DNA of 64,000 bases from Sinomonas sp. R1AF57 (GCF_002224485.1 NZ_CP022463.1:620019-684018); one strand, 5' to 3'; positions 1 to 9,738 are shown, counted from the stretch's first letter. Notes: generated by a model not told the origin, from the letters alone. Translations and numbers: made by a program.

Positions 1-158
1 GCCACGAGGCCTGCGATGATGATGAGCTTCGCGTTGCCCTGGGCCTGCTCGGGCGTCCGCTGGGTCGTCGGGTTCACGGGCTGGCCGGCACGGGCTCCCG
101 GCGGGACCGCAGCCCGGTCGCCGTGCTTGCGCGCCCGCTGGGCGGGGGTCTTGGACAT
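1..158 (-). CDS. Small putative membrane protein, N-terminal part only
   Basis: Reading from the ATG at 158 on the minus strand gives 52 residues starting MSKTPAQRARKHGD with no stop before the window edge. The first ~40 residues are basic and rich in Pro, Ala and Gln; a hydrophobic run (AKLIIIAGLV) begins just before the edge and looks like the start of a membrane segment. I do not recognise the family. It is divergent from the inositol-monophosphatase-family gene at 215, with 56 bases between the two starts, so the promoters must lie there. Only the N-terminus is visible, so the function cannot be judged. Confidence 0.6.
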   Translation of the reverse strand, partial: MSKTPAQRARKHGDRAAVPPGARAGQPVNPTTQRTPEQAQGNAKLIIIAGLV

Positions 159-214
159 GGTCCCATTATCGCCTCCCGGGCGCCGGTGGACTGGGCGCCG
201 GTAGGCTGGGGGCC

Positions 215-1054
215 GTGGCTGAGATGAGCGAGCACCTCGATTCCCTTCCCGACCTCGACCCCGGTCTGAACGACGCGGACCTGGCCGCCGCCCTCGTGCG
301 GGCCGCGGGCGACCTCGCGCTGCGGATGCGGCAGGACGGGCTCGACGCCGAGCGCAAGACTTCCGTCTCGGACATCGTCACCGCCGCCGACAAGGCCGCC
401 GAGGCCTACGTCCTGGCCCAGCTGCGGCGCTGCCGCCCGGACGACGGCGTGTTCGGCGAGGAGGGGGCACAGGTGCCCTCGGCCTCGGGGCGCACGTGGG
501 TGATCGACCCCGTGGACGGGACGCTCAACTTCTTCACGGGCTCGAGCTACTGGTGCTCGGCGCTCGCCCTGCGCGGCGAGGCGGCCGACAGCGACGCCGA
601 CCCGGAGTCCCTCCTCGGCGCGATCTACCAGCCCCAGGAGGACAAGCTGTGGGTGGGAGGCGACGCCACGCCGGCGACCCTCAACGGCGAGGCGCTCGCC
701 GGGCCGGCCGACGCGCGGCTCGGGCTCCTCGGCGCGGCGACGTCCATCCAGCCGCGCTGGCTCGAGCAGCCGCTGTCCGCGATGCCCTGGCACGCCGCGG
801 CCGTCCAGGCCGCGTCGATCCGCATCCTCGGCTCCGGCTCGTGCGACCTGGCCCGCGTGGCCACCGGCGAGATCGGCGTCTGGTTCCAGCACTCCTGCCC
901 GCAGTGGGACTGGCTTCCCGGCAAGGCGATCGTGACCGCGGCGGGCGGCTCGACCGCCACCGTGGAGGTCAATGGGCTCACCTGGTTCGCGGCGGGGGGC
1001 ACGACGGCGGTGCGGGAGGTCGTGGCAGCGCTCGCCTCGGCGCGGCTCGGCTGA
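215..1054 (+). CDS. Inositol monophosphatase family protein
   Basis: Predicted Mg-dependent, Li-sensitive-type phosphatase of the IMPase/FBPase/CysQ superfamily, 279 residues, usual length. Seen: the metal-binding set D-I-V-T-A-A-D (residues 53-59), GEEG (81-84), the DPVDGT signature (98-103), and a C-terminal WDWLPGK segment near residue 232 followed by an AGG loop. These cover all three metal ligands of the family. The start is GTG at 215; an ATG three codons downstream (224) is an equally possible start. The substrate cannot be told from sequence: myo-inositol 1-phosphate, histidinol phosphate or 3'-phosphoadenosine 5'-phosphate are all hydrolysed by family members. It stands alone; the inositol catabolic genes are 58 kb away, so I do not link them. 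Confidence 0.88.
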   Translation: MAEMSEHLDSLPDLDPGLNDADLAAALVRAAGDLALRMRQDGLDAERKTSVSDIVTAADKAAEAYVLAQLRRCRPDDGVFGEEGAQVPSASGRTWVIDPVDGTLNFFTGSSYWCSALALRGEAADSDADPESLLGAIYQPQEDKLWVGGDATPATLNGEALAGPADARLGLLGAATSIQPRWLEQPLSAMPWHAAAVQAASIRILGSGSCDLARVATGEIGVWFQHSCPQWDWLPGKAIVTAAGGSTATVEVNGLTWFAAGGTTAVREVVAALASARLG

Positions 1055-1211
1055 GGCGGCGCGGGCCGCCCGCACGGGCGATGGCGCGTCCATTGTTGCA
1101 GCCCCTGTGAGGCGGCGGGACAATGGACCCAAGGACTGAGGCGGACGCCCCGCAAGAAGTGCCAACAGGCTTCGCGCCCGCCGCACGCCAGCTGGGAGGC
1201 GACGGACTGCC

Positions 1212-1721
1212 ATGTTTGAGCACTTTTCCGAGGCCCATGAACTCTTCGTGTACCGGATGGGCATCGCCCGGGGAACCACCCGGCGGGCGATCGTGACCCT
1301 GGGGACCCTTGAGCAGCACGCGCAGCGCGCGGAGGTCGGGGCCCTGATGCGGGACCTGTCCGAGGAGGCCAGGGCCCATACTGCCGCCCTCGAGGACCTC
1401 TTCGCCGAACTGGAGCGCAACGTCGCCGTTCCTGTTGCGCATACCGCGGACGGGCTCGACAAGGAGGTCCACTCCGTGGTCCGCAAGACCGACGAGGGCA
1501 TCCTCGACCTCGCGGTCCTGCCGCTCGCGCTCGAGATCCAGTACGCGGCCATCGCGGCGTACGAGCCGCTCGCCGTCTACGCCAGGGAGTGGCTCGAAGG
1601 GGACGTCGCGGACCGCCTCGAGAAGTGCGTCGCGGAGCAGCTCTCCTCACGCAACCAGGTGCTCGGGCTCATGCGCACCGTCTTCGCCAGCGGGGACACC
1701 GTCCAGGCCCGGCCGGACTGA
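1212..1721 (+). CDS. Ferritin-like protein, possibly YciE/YciF (DUF892) type
   Basis: A 169-residue all-alpha protein. Seen: helix-forming segments with regularly spaced Glu and His (HFSEAHELF at the N-terminus, EEARAHTAALEDLF near residue 58, QYAAIAAYEPL near 113, and a C-terminal helix ending EQLSSRNQVLGLM). The EXXXH-like spacing and the four-helix layout fit the ferritin-like YciE/YciF family, which is linked to stress responses in other bacteria. The assignment rests on pattern alone; the metal ligands were not verified by alignment. The ATG at 1212 follows a GGGAGG-type ribosome site. A small unrecognised gene follows 66 bases downstream in the same direction. Confidence 0.55.
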   Translation: MFEHFSEAHELFVYRMGIARGTTRRAIVTLGTLEQHAQRAEVGALMRDLSEEARAHTAALEDLFAELERNVAVPVAHTADGLDKEVHSVVRKTDEGILDLAVLPLALEIQYAAIAAYEPLAVYAREWLEGDVADRLEKCVAEQLSSRNQVLGLMRTVFASGDTVQARPD

Positions 1722-1787
1722 GACGGACCGAGCGGGGCCTGAGGGGCTGACGCACCACTGAGCGGGGGAGCCACGACGGGAGGAACG

Positions 1788-2036
1788 ATGAGACACCACA
1801 ACGAGAACCAGCACGAGCCGGGCGCTCCGGAGACGCGCGTGAGCACGTTCATGCGTGTCATGGGCCGGCTGCGGGACGTCTACGGGCCCGCGAACCGGCG
1901 CATCGCCCAGGAGGAGCTGCGGCACCGGCCCAACCCGGAGGACCTCAGGACCCAGCACGAGGTCGACGGGATCGAGGTCGAGGTGGACAGTGAGGGGCAC
2001 CGGTACGGGGTGCGCAGGGACGGCGCCGGCGGGTGA
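1788..2036 (+). CDS. Small hydrophilic protein of unknown function (82 aa)
   Basis: The ATG at 1788 is preceded by GGGAGGAACG, a strong ribosome site. The protein is charged throughout, has no membrane segment and no Cys, and ends with a short Gly-rich tail. The middle (TFMRVMGRLRDVYGPANRR) is probably helical and basic; the later half (DGIEVEVDSEGHRYGVRRD) looks like a beta hairpin. I do not recognise a family. It lies between the ferritin-like gene and pcrA, all on the same strand, and could be cotranscribed with the former. Confidence 0.6.
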   Translation: MRHHNENQHEPGAPETRVSTFMRVMGRLRDVYGPANRRIAQEELRHRPNPEDLRTQHEVDGIEVEVDSEGHRYGVRRDGAGG

Positions 2037-2071
2037 TCCCGCAGGCTGCCGCTCCGCCGGCACCGGCGGCC

Positions 2072-2077
2072 TAAAAT
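2072..2077 (+). promoter_or_regulatory. Possible -10 box of pcrA, near-leaderless
   Basis: TAAAAT lies 10 bases before the pcrA ATG in an otherwise GC-rich stretch. If it is used, transcription would start within a few bases of the start codon, giving a very short leader. No clear -35 box is visible. A weak AGAGGG ribosome site overlaps the same place. Confidence 0.35.
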
Positions 2078-2086
2078 AGAGGGATC

Positions 2087-4621
2087 ATGGATATGCTCTT
2101 CGATCCCTATGCCCACGTGCCCAAGCCCGGTGTGCCCGGGGGCGCGCAGGAACCGGATCCCGACGAGCTGCCGCCGGTTCCCGACGAGGAATACGGCGCG
2201 CCCGAGGACATGCCTGCCGGCTGGCTGCCGGCCTCCGACCCCGCCGAGGACGCCCGGCGCGAGGCCGAGGAGTCGGCGGCGCGCCTGCTCGAGGGCCTCA
2301 ACCCCCAGCAGCTCGAGGCCGTGACCCATGCGGGGAGCCCCCTGCTCATCGTCGCCGGCGCCGGCTCGGGCAAGACGCGCGTGCTCTCGCACCGCATCGC
2401 CTACCTCATCGCGACGCGCCGGGCGCACCACGGGGAGATCCTCGCCATCACGTTCACCAACAAGGCCGCGGCGGAGATGCGCGAGCGCATCGAGGCGCTC
2501 GTGGGCGAGCGGGCACAGCGGATGTGGATCTCGACCTTCCACTCCTCGTGCGTGCGGATCCTGCGCCGCGAGGCGAAGTCCGTGGGCCTGAACTCCAACT
2601 TCTCGATCTACGACTCGGCGGATTCCCTCCGGCTCATCACCCTCGTGCACAAGGGCCTCGAGCTCGACCCCAAGAAGGTGGCACCCAAGGCCGTCCAGCA
2701 CAAGATCTCCTCGCTCAAGAACGAGCTCATCGACGCGGACGACTTCGCGGGGCGCGCCAACCTGAACGACCCCTTCGAAGCAGGGGTGGCCGAGGTCTAC
2801 AAGGGCTACACGCAGCGCCTGCGCCAGGCCAACGCGATGGACTTCGACGACCTCATCGCCGAGACCGTGTACATGTTCCGGGCCTTCCCCGCGCTCGCGC
2901 AGATGTACCGCCGCCGGTTCCGCCACGTCCTCGTCGACGAGTACCAGGACACCAACCACGCCCAGTACGCGCTCGTCCGGGAGATCGTCGGGGAGGGGGA
3001 CGAGGCGTCCGAGCTGACCGTGGTCGGCGACTCGGACCAGTCGATCTACGCCTTCCGCGGCGCGGACATCCGCAACATCGTCGAGTTCGAGAAGGACTAC
3101 CCCGAGGCCCGCACCATCAAGCTCGAGCAGAACTACCGCTCGACCCAGACCATCCTCTCCGCCGCCAACGCCGTGATCTCGCGCAACCCGAACCGGCCCG
3201 AGAAGCGGCTGTGGACCTCGGAGGGCGACGGCGAGAAGATCATCGGCTACGCCGCCGAGAACGAGCATGAGGAAGCACGCTTCATCGCCAAGGAGATCGA
3301 CAGGCTCACCGACTCCGGCGAGTTCCGCCCCGGCGACGTCGCGGTCTTCTACCGCACCAACGCCCAGTCCCGCAGCCTCGAGGAGATCCTCATGCGGGTC
3401 GGCCTGCCGTACAAGGTCGTGGGGGGCACGCGCTTCTACGAGCGCAAGGAGGTCAAGGACGCGCTCGCCTACCTGCGCGTGCTCGTCAACCCGGACGACG
3501 ACGTCAACCTCCGCCGCGTGCTCAACGAGCCGAAGCGCGGCATCGGCGAGCGGGCCGAGGGGACGATCGCCGCGCTCGCGGAGCGGGACCGCGTCTCGTT
3601 CATGGCGGCGATGCGGCGCGCAGACGAGGCGCCCGGCATGGCGACCCGCTCGCTCAACGCGGTGAACGCCTTCGTCAAGCTCCTCGACGACCTCGCGGCC
3701 GTCGCGGAGGGCTCGGGCGCCGCCGAGGCGCTCGAGGCCGTGCTCGAGCAGACGGGGTACCTCGCCGGCCTCCGTTCCTCGACGGACCCCCAGGACGAGT
3801 CGCGCGTCGAGAACCTGGCCGAGCTCGTCGCCGTCGTGCGCGAGTACGAGCGCGAGAACCCCGAGGGCAGCCTCGAGGAGTTCCTCGAGCAGGTCTCGCT
3901 CGTGGCGGACGCAGACCAGATCCCGGACACGCCCGACGGCGCCTCTCAGGCCGAGGTCGACGCGGCGGTCGCCGAGGCGAGGCGGCAGGGCGTCGTGACG
4001 CTGATGACCCTCCACACAGCCAAGGGGCTCGAGTTCCCGGTGGTGTTCCTGACCGGCATGGAGCACGGCGTGTTCCCGCATCGTCGCGCAGCCACGGACC
4101 CCGACGAGCTCGCCGAGGAGCGGCGCCTCGCGTACGTGGGCCTCACGCGGGCCCGCAAGCGCCTCTACCTCACGCGCTCCGAGGTCCGCAGCCTCTGGGG
4201 CCAGAGCGAGTACTACCCGGCGAGCCAGTTCCTTGGCGAGGTCCCGGCCGAGCTCATCCAGTGGAAGCGGGAGGGCTCCAAGCGGCCCCCGGCCGTGGGC
4301 ACCGCCGGAGACGGCTTCAACGGCCGGTACGGTGGCGCGGGGTCCCGGTACGGCGGCTCGTCGTGGGGCGCCGGGGCGAGCCGGAACGCGAGCTTTGCCA
4401 CGATCTCGCCCGCGTCCTCGGCCACGAAAAAGGGCCGCGTGCAGCCGCAGAAGGAGGTCATCTCCGTCAGCGTGGGGGACAAGGTGAACCACACCGCGTT
4501 CGGAGACGGCACCGTGATCGGGGTCGAGGGCGCGGGCGACAAGACCGTCGCGAAGGTGAGCTTCGACGTCGGCGAGAAGCGACTCCTGCTGCGGTACGCG
4601 CCCCTGACGAAGGTGGGCTGA
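2087..4621 (+). CDS. pcrA: ATP-dependent DNA helicase PcrA/UvrD1
   Basis: Superfamily 1A 3'-to-5' DNA helicase acting in nucleotide excision repair and in removing stalled complexes. 844 residues, as usual for actinobacterial PcrA. Seen: an acidic, Pro-rich N-terminal extension (1-65), the Q motif region (LNPQQLEAV, 71-79), Walker A AGAGSGKT (90-97), the DEYQDT motif II near residue 285, GDSDQSIYAFRGA, QNYRS, and a late motif VTLMTLHTAKGLEFPVVF followed by LAYVGLTRARKRL. The C-terminal ~55 residues (VGDKVNHTAFGDGTVIGVEG onward) form the Tudor-like tail that in PcrA contacts RNA polymerase. The linker before it is Gly, Ser and Tyr rich and probably disordered. I am confident of the family and of PcrA rather than Rep. 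Confidence 0.95.
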   Translation: MDMLFDPYAHVPKPGVPGGAQEPDPDELPPVPDEEYGAPEDMPAGWLPASDPAEDARREAEESAARLLEGLNPQQLEAVTHAGSPLLIVAGAGSGKTRVLSHRIAYLIATRRAHHGEILAITFTNKAAAEMRERIEALVGERAQRMWISTFHSSCVRILRREAKSVGLNSNFSIYDSADSLRLITLVHKGLELDPKKVAPKAVQHKISSLKNELIDADDFAGRANLNDPFEAGVAEVYKGYTQRLRQANAMDFDDLIAETVYMFRAFPALAQMYRRRFRHVLVDEYQDTNHAQYALVREIVGEGDEASELTVVGDSDQSIYAFRGADIRNIVEFEKDYPEARTIKLEQNYRSTQTILSAANAVISRNPNRPEKRLWTSEGDGEKIIGYAAENEHEEARFIAKEIDRLTDSGEFRPGDVAVFYRTNAQSRSLEEILMRVGLPYKVVGGTRFYERKEVKDALAYLRVLVNPDDDVNLRRVLNEPKRGIGERAEGTIAALAERDRVSFMAAMRRADEAPGMATRSLNAVNAFVKLLDDLAAVAEGSGAAEALEAVLEQTGYLAGLRSSTDPQDESRVENLAELVAVVREYERENPEGSLEEFLEQVSLVADADQIPDTPDGASQAEVDAAVAEARRQGVVTLMTLHTAKGLEFPVVFLTGMEHGVFPHRRAATDPDELAEERRLAYVGLTRARKRLYLTRSEVRSLWGQSEYYPASQFLGEVPAELIQWKREGSKRPPAVGTAGDGFNGRYGGAGSRYGGSSWGAGASRNASFATISPASSATKKGRVQPQKEVISVSVGDKVNHTAFGDGTVIGVEGAGDKTVAKVSFDVGEKRLLLRYAPLTKVG

Positions 4622-4708
4622 GGCGGCAGGCACGCCCCGCAGCCCTTCTCACGGGCGCAGACCCGGCCTACCGTAGGAGTGGTCTCTGGGCGTGAACGGA
4701 GCCGTGCC

Positions 4709-6004
4709 ATGAAGATCCTCTTCGCCAGCCTCACCCAGGACGGCCACTTCAACCCGCTCACCGGGATCGCCGCGGCTGCCCAGGACGCGGGCCACGAGGT
4801 CGCGTTCTACACCGGAAGCCTCTACGCGGGGAAGCTCGCGCGCATGGGCGTCCGGCATGAGCCCTACAGGCGGGCCGTCGAGATCACGGCGGAGAACATC
4901 AACGAGGTCTTCCCCGAGCGCGTGAAGCTCAGCGGGCCCCGGCAGATCGCCTTCGACGGCCGGGCCATCTTCGCCGACAACGTGGGCCGGTTCTTCGAGG
5001 ACCTGCGCGAGATCCACGGCGAGTTCCCCTTCACGGTCCTCGTGCACGACACCGGGTTCTTCGCTGCCGAGCTCGCCGTGCGGCTGCTCGGCGTCCACTC
5101 CGTTCCGGTCAACGTGATCGGGGACATCGAGAGCGACCCGGACGTGCCCCCGATGTTCTTCGGCTTCGGGCAGGCACGGAACCGGCTCGACCGCGCCAAG
5201 CACGCCGCGGCGCGCTACCTGTCCAACCAGGTGGTGTTCCGCCCGGCCAAGGTCCGCTACCGCGAGATCCTCGCACAGCACGGGGTGCCCTTCAGCCTGC
5301 GGACCGTCATGACGGACCTGCCCTACCGCTACGCGACCGCCGTCATCCAGACCGGCACGCAGAGCCTCGACTTCCCGCGCAGCCGCGTCAACCCCAAGGT
5401 GCGGCACGTGGGTGCGCTCCTGCCGTGGCGGGACCCGGGCGGAGACCGGGGCGCCGATGTCCCGCTCGGCGGGTACCGGCGTCGTGCGCTCATCTCGCAG
5501 GGGACCATCGACACCGCCGACTTTGCCAAGCTCGTGTACCCGGCCGTCGAGGCGCTGCGGGGGAGCGGCATGCAGCTGGTCGTGTCCACGGGGCGGCAGC
5601 CGGCGGCGCCGGTGCGGGAGCGGATCGGCGGACCGGACGTCGTGGTCGAGGAGTTCGTCGACTTCGACGCCGTCCTGCCCGCCTCCGACGTCTACATCAC
5701 CAACGGCGGACAGGGCGGGGTGCTCATGGCGATCGCGCACGGCGTGCCGATGGTGGTCGCCGGGCTCAACGAGGGCAAGGGGGACGTCAACGCGCGGCTC
5801 GCCTTCCGCGGCCTCGCCGAGGACCTGCGCACCGAGCGCCCGCGGGCCGAGGCGATCCGGGCCGCCGTCGACCGTGTGCTCGCCGACGACGCGATGCGCG
5901 CCCGCATCGCGGCCGTGCGGGCCGAGCTCGCGGCGCACGACCCGCTCGCGGAGAGCATCGAGGTCATCGAATCCGTCGGCTCCCGCCTACAGCACCGCCC
6001 CTGA
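4709..6004 (+). CDS. UGT/MGT-type glycosyltransferase
   Basis: GT-B fold sugar transferase of the family that uses nucleotide sugars to glycosylate small molecules or lipids; 431 residues from ATG 4709 (an upstream GTG at 4679 is less likely because the Rossmann strand MKILFASLTQDGHFNPL starts exactly at this ATG). Seen: N-terminal acceptor domain with the DGHFNP loop, and a C-terminal donor domain with VVVSTGRQ, VEEFVDFDAVLPASDVYITNGGQGGVLMA and GVPMVVAGL, which matches the family donor-binding motif except that the usual His of HGG is replaced by Asn (NGG). That change is odd but occurs in some homologues. The substrate cannot be predicted. It is a single gene between pcrA and sucC. Confidence 0.85.
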   Translation: MKILFASLTQDGHFNPLTGIAAAAQDAGHEVAFYTGSLYAGKLARMGVRHEPYRRAVEITAENINEVFPERVKLSGPRQIAFDGRAIFADNVGRFFEDLREIHGEFPFTVLVHDTGFFAAELAVRLLGVHSVPVNVIGDIESDPDVPPMFFGFGQARNRLDRAKHAAARYLSNQVVFRPAKVRYREILAQHGVPFSLRTVMTDLPYRYATAVIQTGTQSLDFPRSRVNPKVRHVGALLPWRDPGGDRGADVPLGGYRRRALISQGTIDTADFAKLVYPAVEALRGSGMQLVVSTGRQPAAPVRERIGGPDVVVEEFVDFDAVLPASDVYITNGGQGGVLMAIAHGVPMVVAGLNEGKGDVNARLAFRGLAEDLRTERPRAEAIRAAVDRVLADDAMRARIAAVRAELAAHDPLAESIEVIESVGSRLQHRP

Positions 6005-6173
6005 TTTCTACCAATTGTAGAGCTGTGCGGTTGGTCACGAACGGCTCCCGGGGCGGACTGGTGCGGGGCGGAGGGACTAGAGTTGCCCCTTGGAGCATCA
6101 GGCCCGCCGTGGGGAGGCTCTCTGCGGCGCGTGCTCCGAGTCAGAACTACTTCGACGTAGAGGACACTGAACC

Positions 6174-7349
6174 GTGGACCTGTTTGAATACCAGGCGCGC
6201 GATCTGTTCGAGGCACACGGCGTTCCCGTGCTCGCCGGAATCGTTGCGCACACCCCCGAGGAAGCCAAGGCTGCTGCCGAGAAGATCGGCGGGGTTACCG
6301 TTGTCAAGGCCCAGGTGAAGATCGGCGGCCGCGGCAAGGCCGGCGGTGTCAAGGTCGCGAAGACCGCTGACGAGGCATTCGAGCACGCCACCAACATCCT
6401 CGGCATGGACATCAAGGGCCACACGGTCAAGAAGGTCATGATCGCCGCCGGTGCGGACATCGCCGAGGAGTACTACTTCTCGGTCCTCCTCGACCGCGCC
6501 AACCGCAACTACCTGGCCATGTGCTCGGTCGAGGGCGGCATGGAGATCGAGCAGCTCGCCGTCGAGCGCCCCGAGGCCCTGGCCAAGGTTCCCGTCGACC
6601 CGGCCGTCGGCATCGACGCCGCCAAGGCCTCCGAGATCGTCGAGGCCGCCGGCTTCGCCCCCGAGCTGCGCGAGAAGGTCGCGGCTGTCCTGGTCAAGCT
6701 GTGGGACGTCTTCAAGGGCGAGGACGCCACGCTCGTCGAGGTCAACCCGCTGGTCAAGACCGGTGCCGGAGACATCATCGCCCTGGACGGCAAGGTCTCC
6801 ATCGACGAGAACGCCGGCTTCCGCCACCCCGAGCACGAGGAGCTCGTGGACAAGGAGTCCGAGGACCCGCTCGAGGCCAAGGCCAAGGCCCTGGACCTGA
6901 ACTACGTCAAGCTCGACGGCGAAGTCGGCATCATCGGCAACGGCGCCGGCCTCGTGATGTCCACCCTCGACGTCGTGGCCTACGCCGGCGAGCGGCACGG
7001 CAACGTCAAGCCCGCGAACTTCCTGGACATCGGCGGCGGCGCGTCCGCCGAGGTCATGGCCAACGGCCTCGGGATCATCCTCGGCGACGAGCAGGTCAAG
7101 AGCGTCTTCGTGAACGTCTTCGGGGGCATCACCGCGTGCGACGCCGTCGCGAACGGCATCGTGGGCGCGCTGGACAAGCTCGGCGACTCGGCGAACAAGC
7201 CGCTCGTCGTGCGCCTCGACGGCAACAACGTCGACGAGGGCCGCCGCATCCTCCACGAGGCGAACCACCCGCTGGTGACCCTCGCCGAGAACATGGACCA
7301 GGGCGCCGACAAGGCCGCCGAGCTCGCCAACTCGGGCGCTGCGAAGTAA
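6174..7349 (+). CDS. sucC: Succinyl-CoA synthetase (ADP-forming), beta subunit
   Basis: TCA-cycle enzyme subunit that binds nucleotide and forms succinyl-CoA with SucD. 391 residues, the usual length. Seen: N-terminal [19 protein letters not shown], the ATP-grasp elements [18 protein letters not shown] (43-60), [18 protein letters not shown], and the C-terminal GGGASAE and [15 protein letters not shown] motifs that contact the alpha subunit. The start codon is GTG at 6174. The 169 bases upstream hold no gene and probably carry the promoter. sucD follows after 14 bases, so the two are one operon. Confidence 0.97.
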   Translation: MDLFEYQARDLFEAHGVPVLAGIVAHTPEEAKAAAEKIGGVTVVKAQVKIGGRGKAGGVKVAKTADEAFEHATNILGMDIKGHTVKKVMIAAGADIAEEYYFSVLLDRANRNYLAMCSVEGGMEIEQLAVERPEALAKVPVDPAVGIDAAKASEIVEAAGFAPELREKVAAVLVKLWDVFKGEDATLVEVNPLVKTGAGDIIALDGKVSIDENAGFRHPEHEELVDKESEDPLEAKAKALDLNYVKLDGEVGIIGNGAGLVMSTLDVVAYAGERHGNVKPANFLDIGGGASAEVMANGLGIILGDEQVKSVFVNVFGGITACDAVANGIVGALDKLGDSANKPLVVRLDGNNVDEGRRILHEANHPLVTLAENMDQGADKAAELANSGAAK

Positions 7350-7363
7350 GGGACGAGAGAAAA

Positions 7364-8299
7364 ATGTCGATCTTCCTCAACAAGGACAACAAGGTCATCG
7401 TCCAGGGCATCACCGGCGGCGAGGGCTCCAAGCACACCGCCCGCATGCTCGCGGCCGGCACCAACATCGTGGGCGGCGTGAACGCCCGCAAGGCCGGCAC
7501 CACGGTCTCCCACAACGACCAGCACGGCAACCCGGTCGAGCTCCCGGTCTTCGGCTCCGTCAAGGAGGCCATGGCCGAGACGGGCGCGGACACGTCCATC
7601 GTGTTCGTGCCGCCGGCCTTCACCAAGGACGCCGTGGTCGAGGCCATCGAGGCCGAGATCGGCCTCGTCGTGGTCATCACCGAGGGCGTCCCGGTCCAGG
7701 ACTCCGCCGAGTTCTGGGCGCTCGCGCAGTCCAAGAAGGACGCCGAGGGCAACCAGACCACGCGCATCATCGGCCCGAACTGCCCCGGCATCATCACCCC
7801 GGGCGAGGCGCTCGTGGGCATCACCCCGGCGAACATCACCGGCAAGGGCGGCGTGGGCCTGGTCTCCAAGTCCGGCACGCTGACCTACCAGATGATGTAC
7901 GAGCTGCGTGACCTCGGCTTCTCGACCGCCATCGGCATTGGCGGCGACCCGGTCATCGGCACCACGCACATCGACGCCCTCGCCGCGTTCGAGAAGGACC
8001 CGGACACGAAGGCGATCGTCATGATCGGCGAGATCGGCGGCGACGCCGAGGAGCGCGCGGCCGAGTTCATCAAGAACAACGTCACCAAGCCGGTCGTCGG
8101 CTATGTCGCGGGCTTCACCGCGCCCGAGGGCAAGACCATGGGCCACGCCGGCGCCATCGTCTCCGGCTCCTCCGGCACGGCCCAGGCGAAGAAGGAGGCC
8201 CTCGAGGCCGCCGGCGTCAAGGTCGGCAAGACGCCGTCCGAGACCGCCCACCTCCTCCGCTCCGTCTACCCGGTGCACCTCCCGGACAGCAGCCTCTGA
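7364..8299 (+). CDS. sucD: Succinyl-CoA synthetase, alpha subunit
   Basis: CoA-binding subunit with the phosphorylated histidine. 311 residues. Seen: [22 protein letters not shown] (CoA-binding Rossmann start), [21 protein letters not shown], and the active-site region ending in [20 protein letters not shown], where the His of GHAGA is the phospho-acceptor known in the family. ATG 7364 has a GAGAGAAAA leader with a modest ribosome site. A strong hairpin follows the stop codon. Confidence 0.97.
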   Translation: MSIFLNKDNKVIVQGITGGEGSKHTARMLAAGTNIVGGVNARKAGTTVSHNDQHGNPVELPVFGSVKEAMAETGADTSIVFVPPAFTKDAVVEAIEAEIGLVVVITEGVPVQDSAEFWALAQSKKDAEGNQTTRIIGPNCPGIITPGEALVGITPANITGKGGVGLVSKSGTLTYQMMYELRDLGFSTAIGIGGDPVIGTTHIDALAAFEKDPDTKAIVMIGEIGGDAEERAAEFIKNNVTKPVVGYVAGFTAPEGKTMGHAGAIVSGSSGTAQAKKEALEAAGVKVGKTPSETAHLLRSVYPVHLPDSSL

Positions 8300-8314
8300 G
8301 GTTCTGACCCGGCC

Positions 8315-8367
8315 CACGACGGCGGCCGGTCGCCTTCCCGCACGGGAGGCGACCGGCCGCCGTCGTG
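8315..8367. terminator. Terminator hairpin after sucD
   Basis: A perfect 21-bp inverted repeat: left arm 8315-8335, right arm 8347-8367, 11-base loop. It starts 16 bases after the sucD stop. There is no T-tract, as is common in high-GC actinobacteria. It lies between the convergent sucD and monooxygenase genes and may serve both. Confidence 0.8.
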
Positions 8368-8385
8368 CTTCCCGGCCAGACCCGT

Positions 8386-8436
8386 CTGGGGGTCACGTCC
8401 TGAGGGTCACATCACGTGACCCCCAGGAGGTGACCT
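8386..8436. repeat. GGTCAC inverted repeat (GGGGTGAC family)
   Basis: CTGGGGGTCACGT (8386-8398) pairs with ACGTGACCCCCAG (8414-8426), a 13-bp stem with a 15-base loop that itself contains GAGGGTCAC; GGAGGTGACC follows at 8426. The same words recur at 52935-52996 and are related to the 21-bp tandem arrays elsewhere in the window. It lies between two convergent genes. Confidence 0.6.
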
Positions 8437-8471
8437 TCAGATGGGCTCTGCAGTTCAGGCGGGGCTGCGGC

Positions 8472-9593
8472 TCAGACGGGGGCGAGGGTGCGGGCCGCAA
8501 TCTTCTCCGCGACGAGTCGGGCGTCCTTGCCGACGCCGCCCACGAGGTGCGAGTAGAGCCCGCGTTGGAAGAGGAGGCCCACGAAGAAGAGGCCCGGGAG
8601 GCCCTCGGCCGCGCCGTCGGTCTGCACCGGATAGCCGTCCGGCCCGAGGTCCAGGGAGCGGACGAAGGAGTAGTCGTGGGTGTACCCGGTGCACCACAGG
8701 ACGTTGGCCACGTCGAGCACCGTCCCGTCGTCGAGCTGGGGCCTGCCGTCGACCACGCCCACCGTGCGGGCCTGCACCCGGTGGACCCCCGCGGCGTCGA
8801 GGTCGGCGCGCTTCGTGCGCACGAGCGGAGCGCTGCCGCCGCGGATCGCGGGGCGCGCTCTGCGCCCTACCGGAGTCCGGAGTGTCAGGACGTAGTTCGC
8901 GAGGAACCAGAAGAGCGGCCCGCGGACGCGCTCGCCCCCCGGGATCTCCCCGGGATGGCGGCCGGAGAGCCACGTCTCGTGGCCGGCCCGGACGGAATCC
9001 AGGGCGAGGTCCGCGCCGGAGGTGCCGGCACCGACCACCAGCACGGGCCCGGGCAGCAGCTGGCCGGCATTCCGGTAGCCGCTCGAGTGCATCTGGCGGA
9101 TCCCGGGATCGAGGGTCGCCGCGACGGCCGGAACCTTCGGCACGGCATCGGCACCGGTCGTGATCACCACGTTGTCCGCCCGCAGCTCGCCGTCGTCTGT
9201 CGCCACGCGGAAGCCGCCGCCGTCGAGGGCCTCCACCGAGGTGACGCGGACGCCGGTGCGGATGCGGGCGCCGAGCGGCGCGGCGTACGACTCGAGGTAG
9301 TCGCCGAGCTCGCGGCCGGTGGGGAAGGCAGATCTGGGCCCGGGGTACGGCATCCCCGGGAGGCCGTTGACGCGGGCGGGCGTGAAGAGCCGCAGGGAGT
9401 CGTAGCGTTCGCGCCACTGGTCGCCGATCCGGTCGCGGGCCTCGAGGACCACGCAGTCGAGGCCGGCGTCGGCGAGCCAGTGCGCCGTGGCGAGTCCGGC
9501 TTGGCCGCCGCCCACGATCACGGTGCCGATGCGGTGCTCCGCGGCGCTGCCGGCCGGAGCGGGGGAGGGAATGCGGGGCTGGGTGCTGGTCAT
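8472..9593 (-). CDS. FAD-dependent monooxygenase (flavin-containing/Baeyer-Villiger type)
   Basis: Single-component flavoprotein monooxygenase using NAD(P)H; 373 residues from the ATG at 9593, chosen because the FAD-binding strand (TVIVGGGQAGLATAHWL) then starts near residue 24; a longer upstream reading adds only low-complexity sequence. Seen: GGGQAG dinucleotide motif, EARDRIGDQW (the FMO-like GxxW region), a second Rossmann GAGTSGADLA for NADPH, and the late WCTGYTHDYSF motif, which resembles the ATG/TGY signature of N-hydroxylating and Baeyer-Villiger enzymes. Sequences of this type are often annotated as CzcO-like. The substrate is unknown. It is convergent with sucD and in the same direction as the LuxR-type gene upstream, with no coupling. 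Confidence 0.85.
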   Translation of the reverse strand: MTSTQPRIPSPAPAGSAAEHRIGTVIVGGGQAGLATAHWLADAGLDCVVLEARDRIGDQWRERYDSLRLFTPARVNGLPGMPYPGPRSAFPTGRELGDYLESYAAPLGARIRTGVRVTSVEALDGGGFRVATDDGELRADNVVITTGADAVPKVPAVAATLDPGIRQMHSSGYRNAGQLLPGPVLVVGAGTSGADLALDSVRAGHETWLSGRHPGEIPGGERVRGPLFWFLANYVLTLRTPVGRRARPAIRGGSAPLVRTKRADLDAAGVHRVQARTVGVVDGRPQLDDGTVLDVANVLWCTGYTHDYSFVRSLDLGPDGYPVQTDGAAEGLPGLFFVGLLFQRGLYSHLVGGVGKDARLVAEKIAARTLAPV

Positions 9594-9738
9594 GCCTCGA
9601 CGGTACGGCCACGGATGCATGCGGCGCGTCGGGCGGATCGTGTATCCGCGAGGCCGGCGGCATGGGCATTTGTGTGCAGGGACGGGACCTCGCAAGGGGT
9701 GGGACGCGACCCCGCAACGGGGGGAGGTGGGGAGCGGC

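Noticed and set aside
1880..4633. Long minus-strand open frame opposite pcrA
   Set aside because: Antisense shadow of pcrA; the pcrA frame carries all helicase motifs and the shadow shows none.
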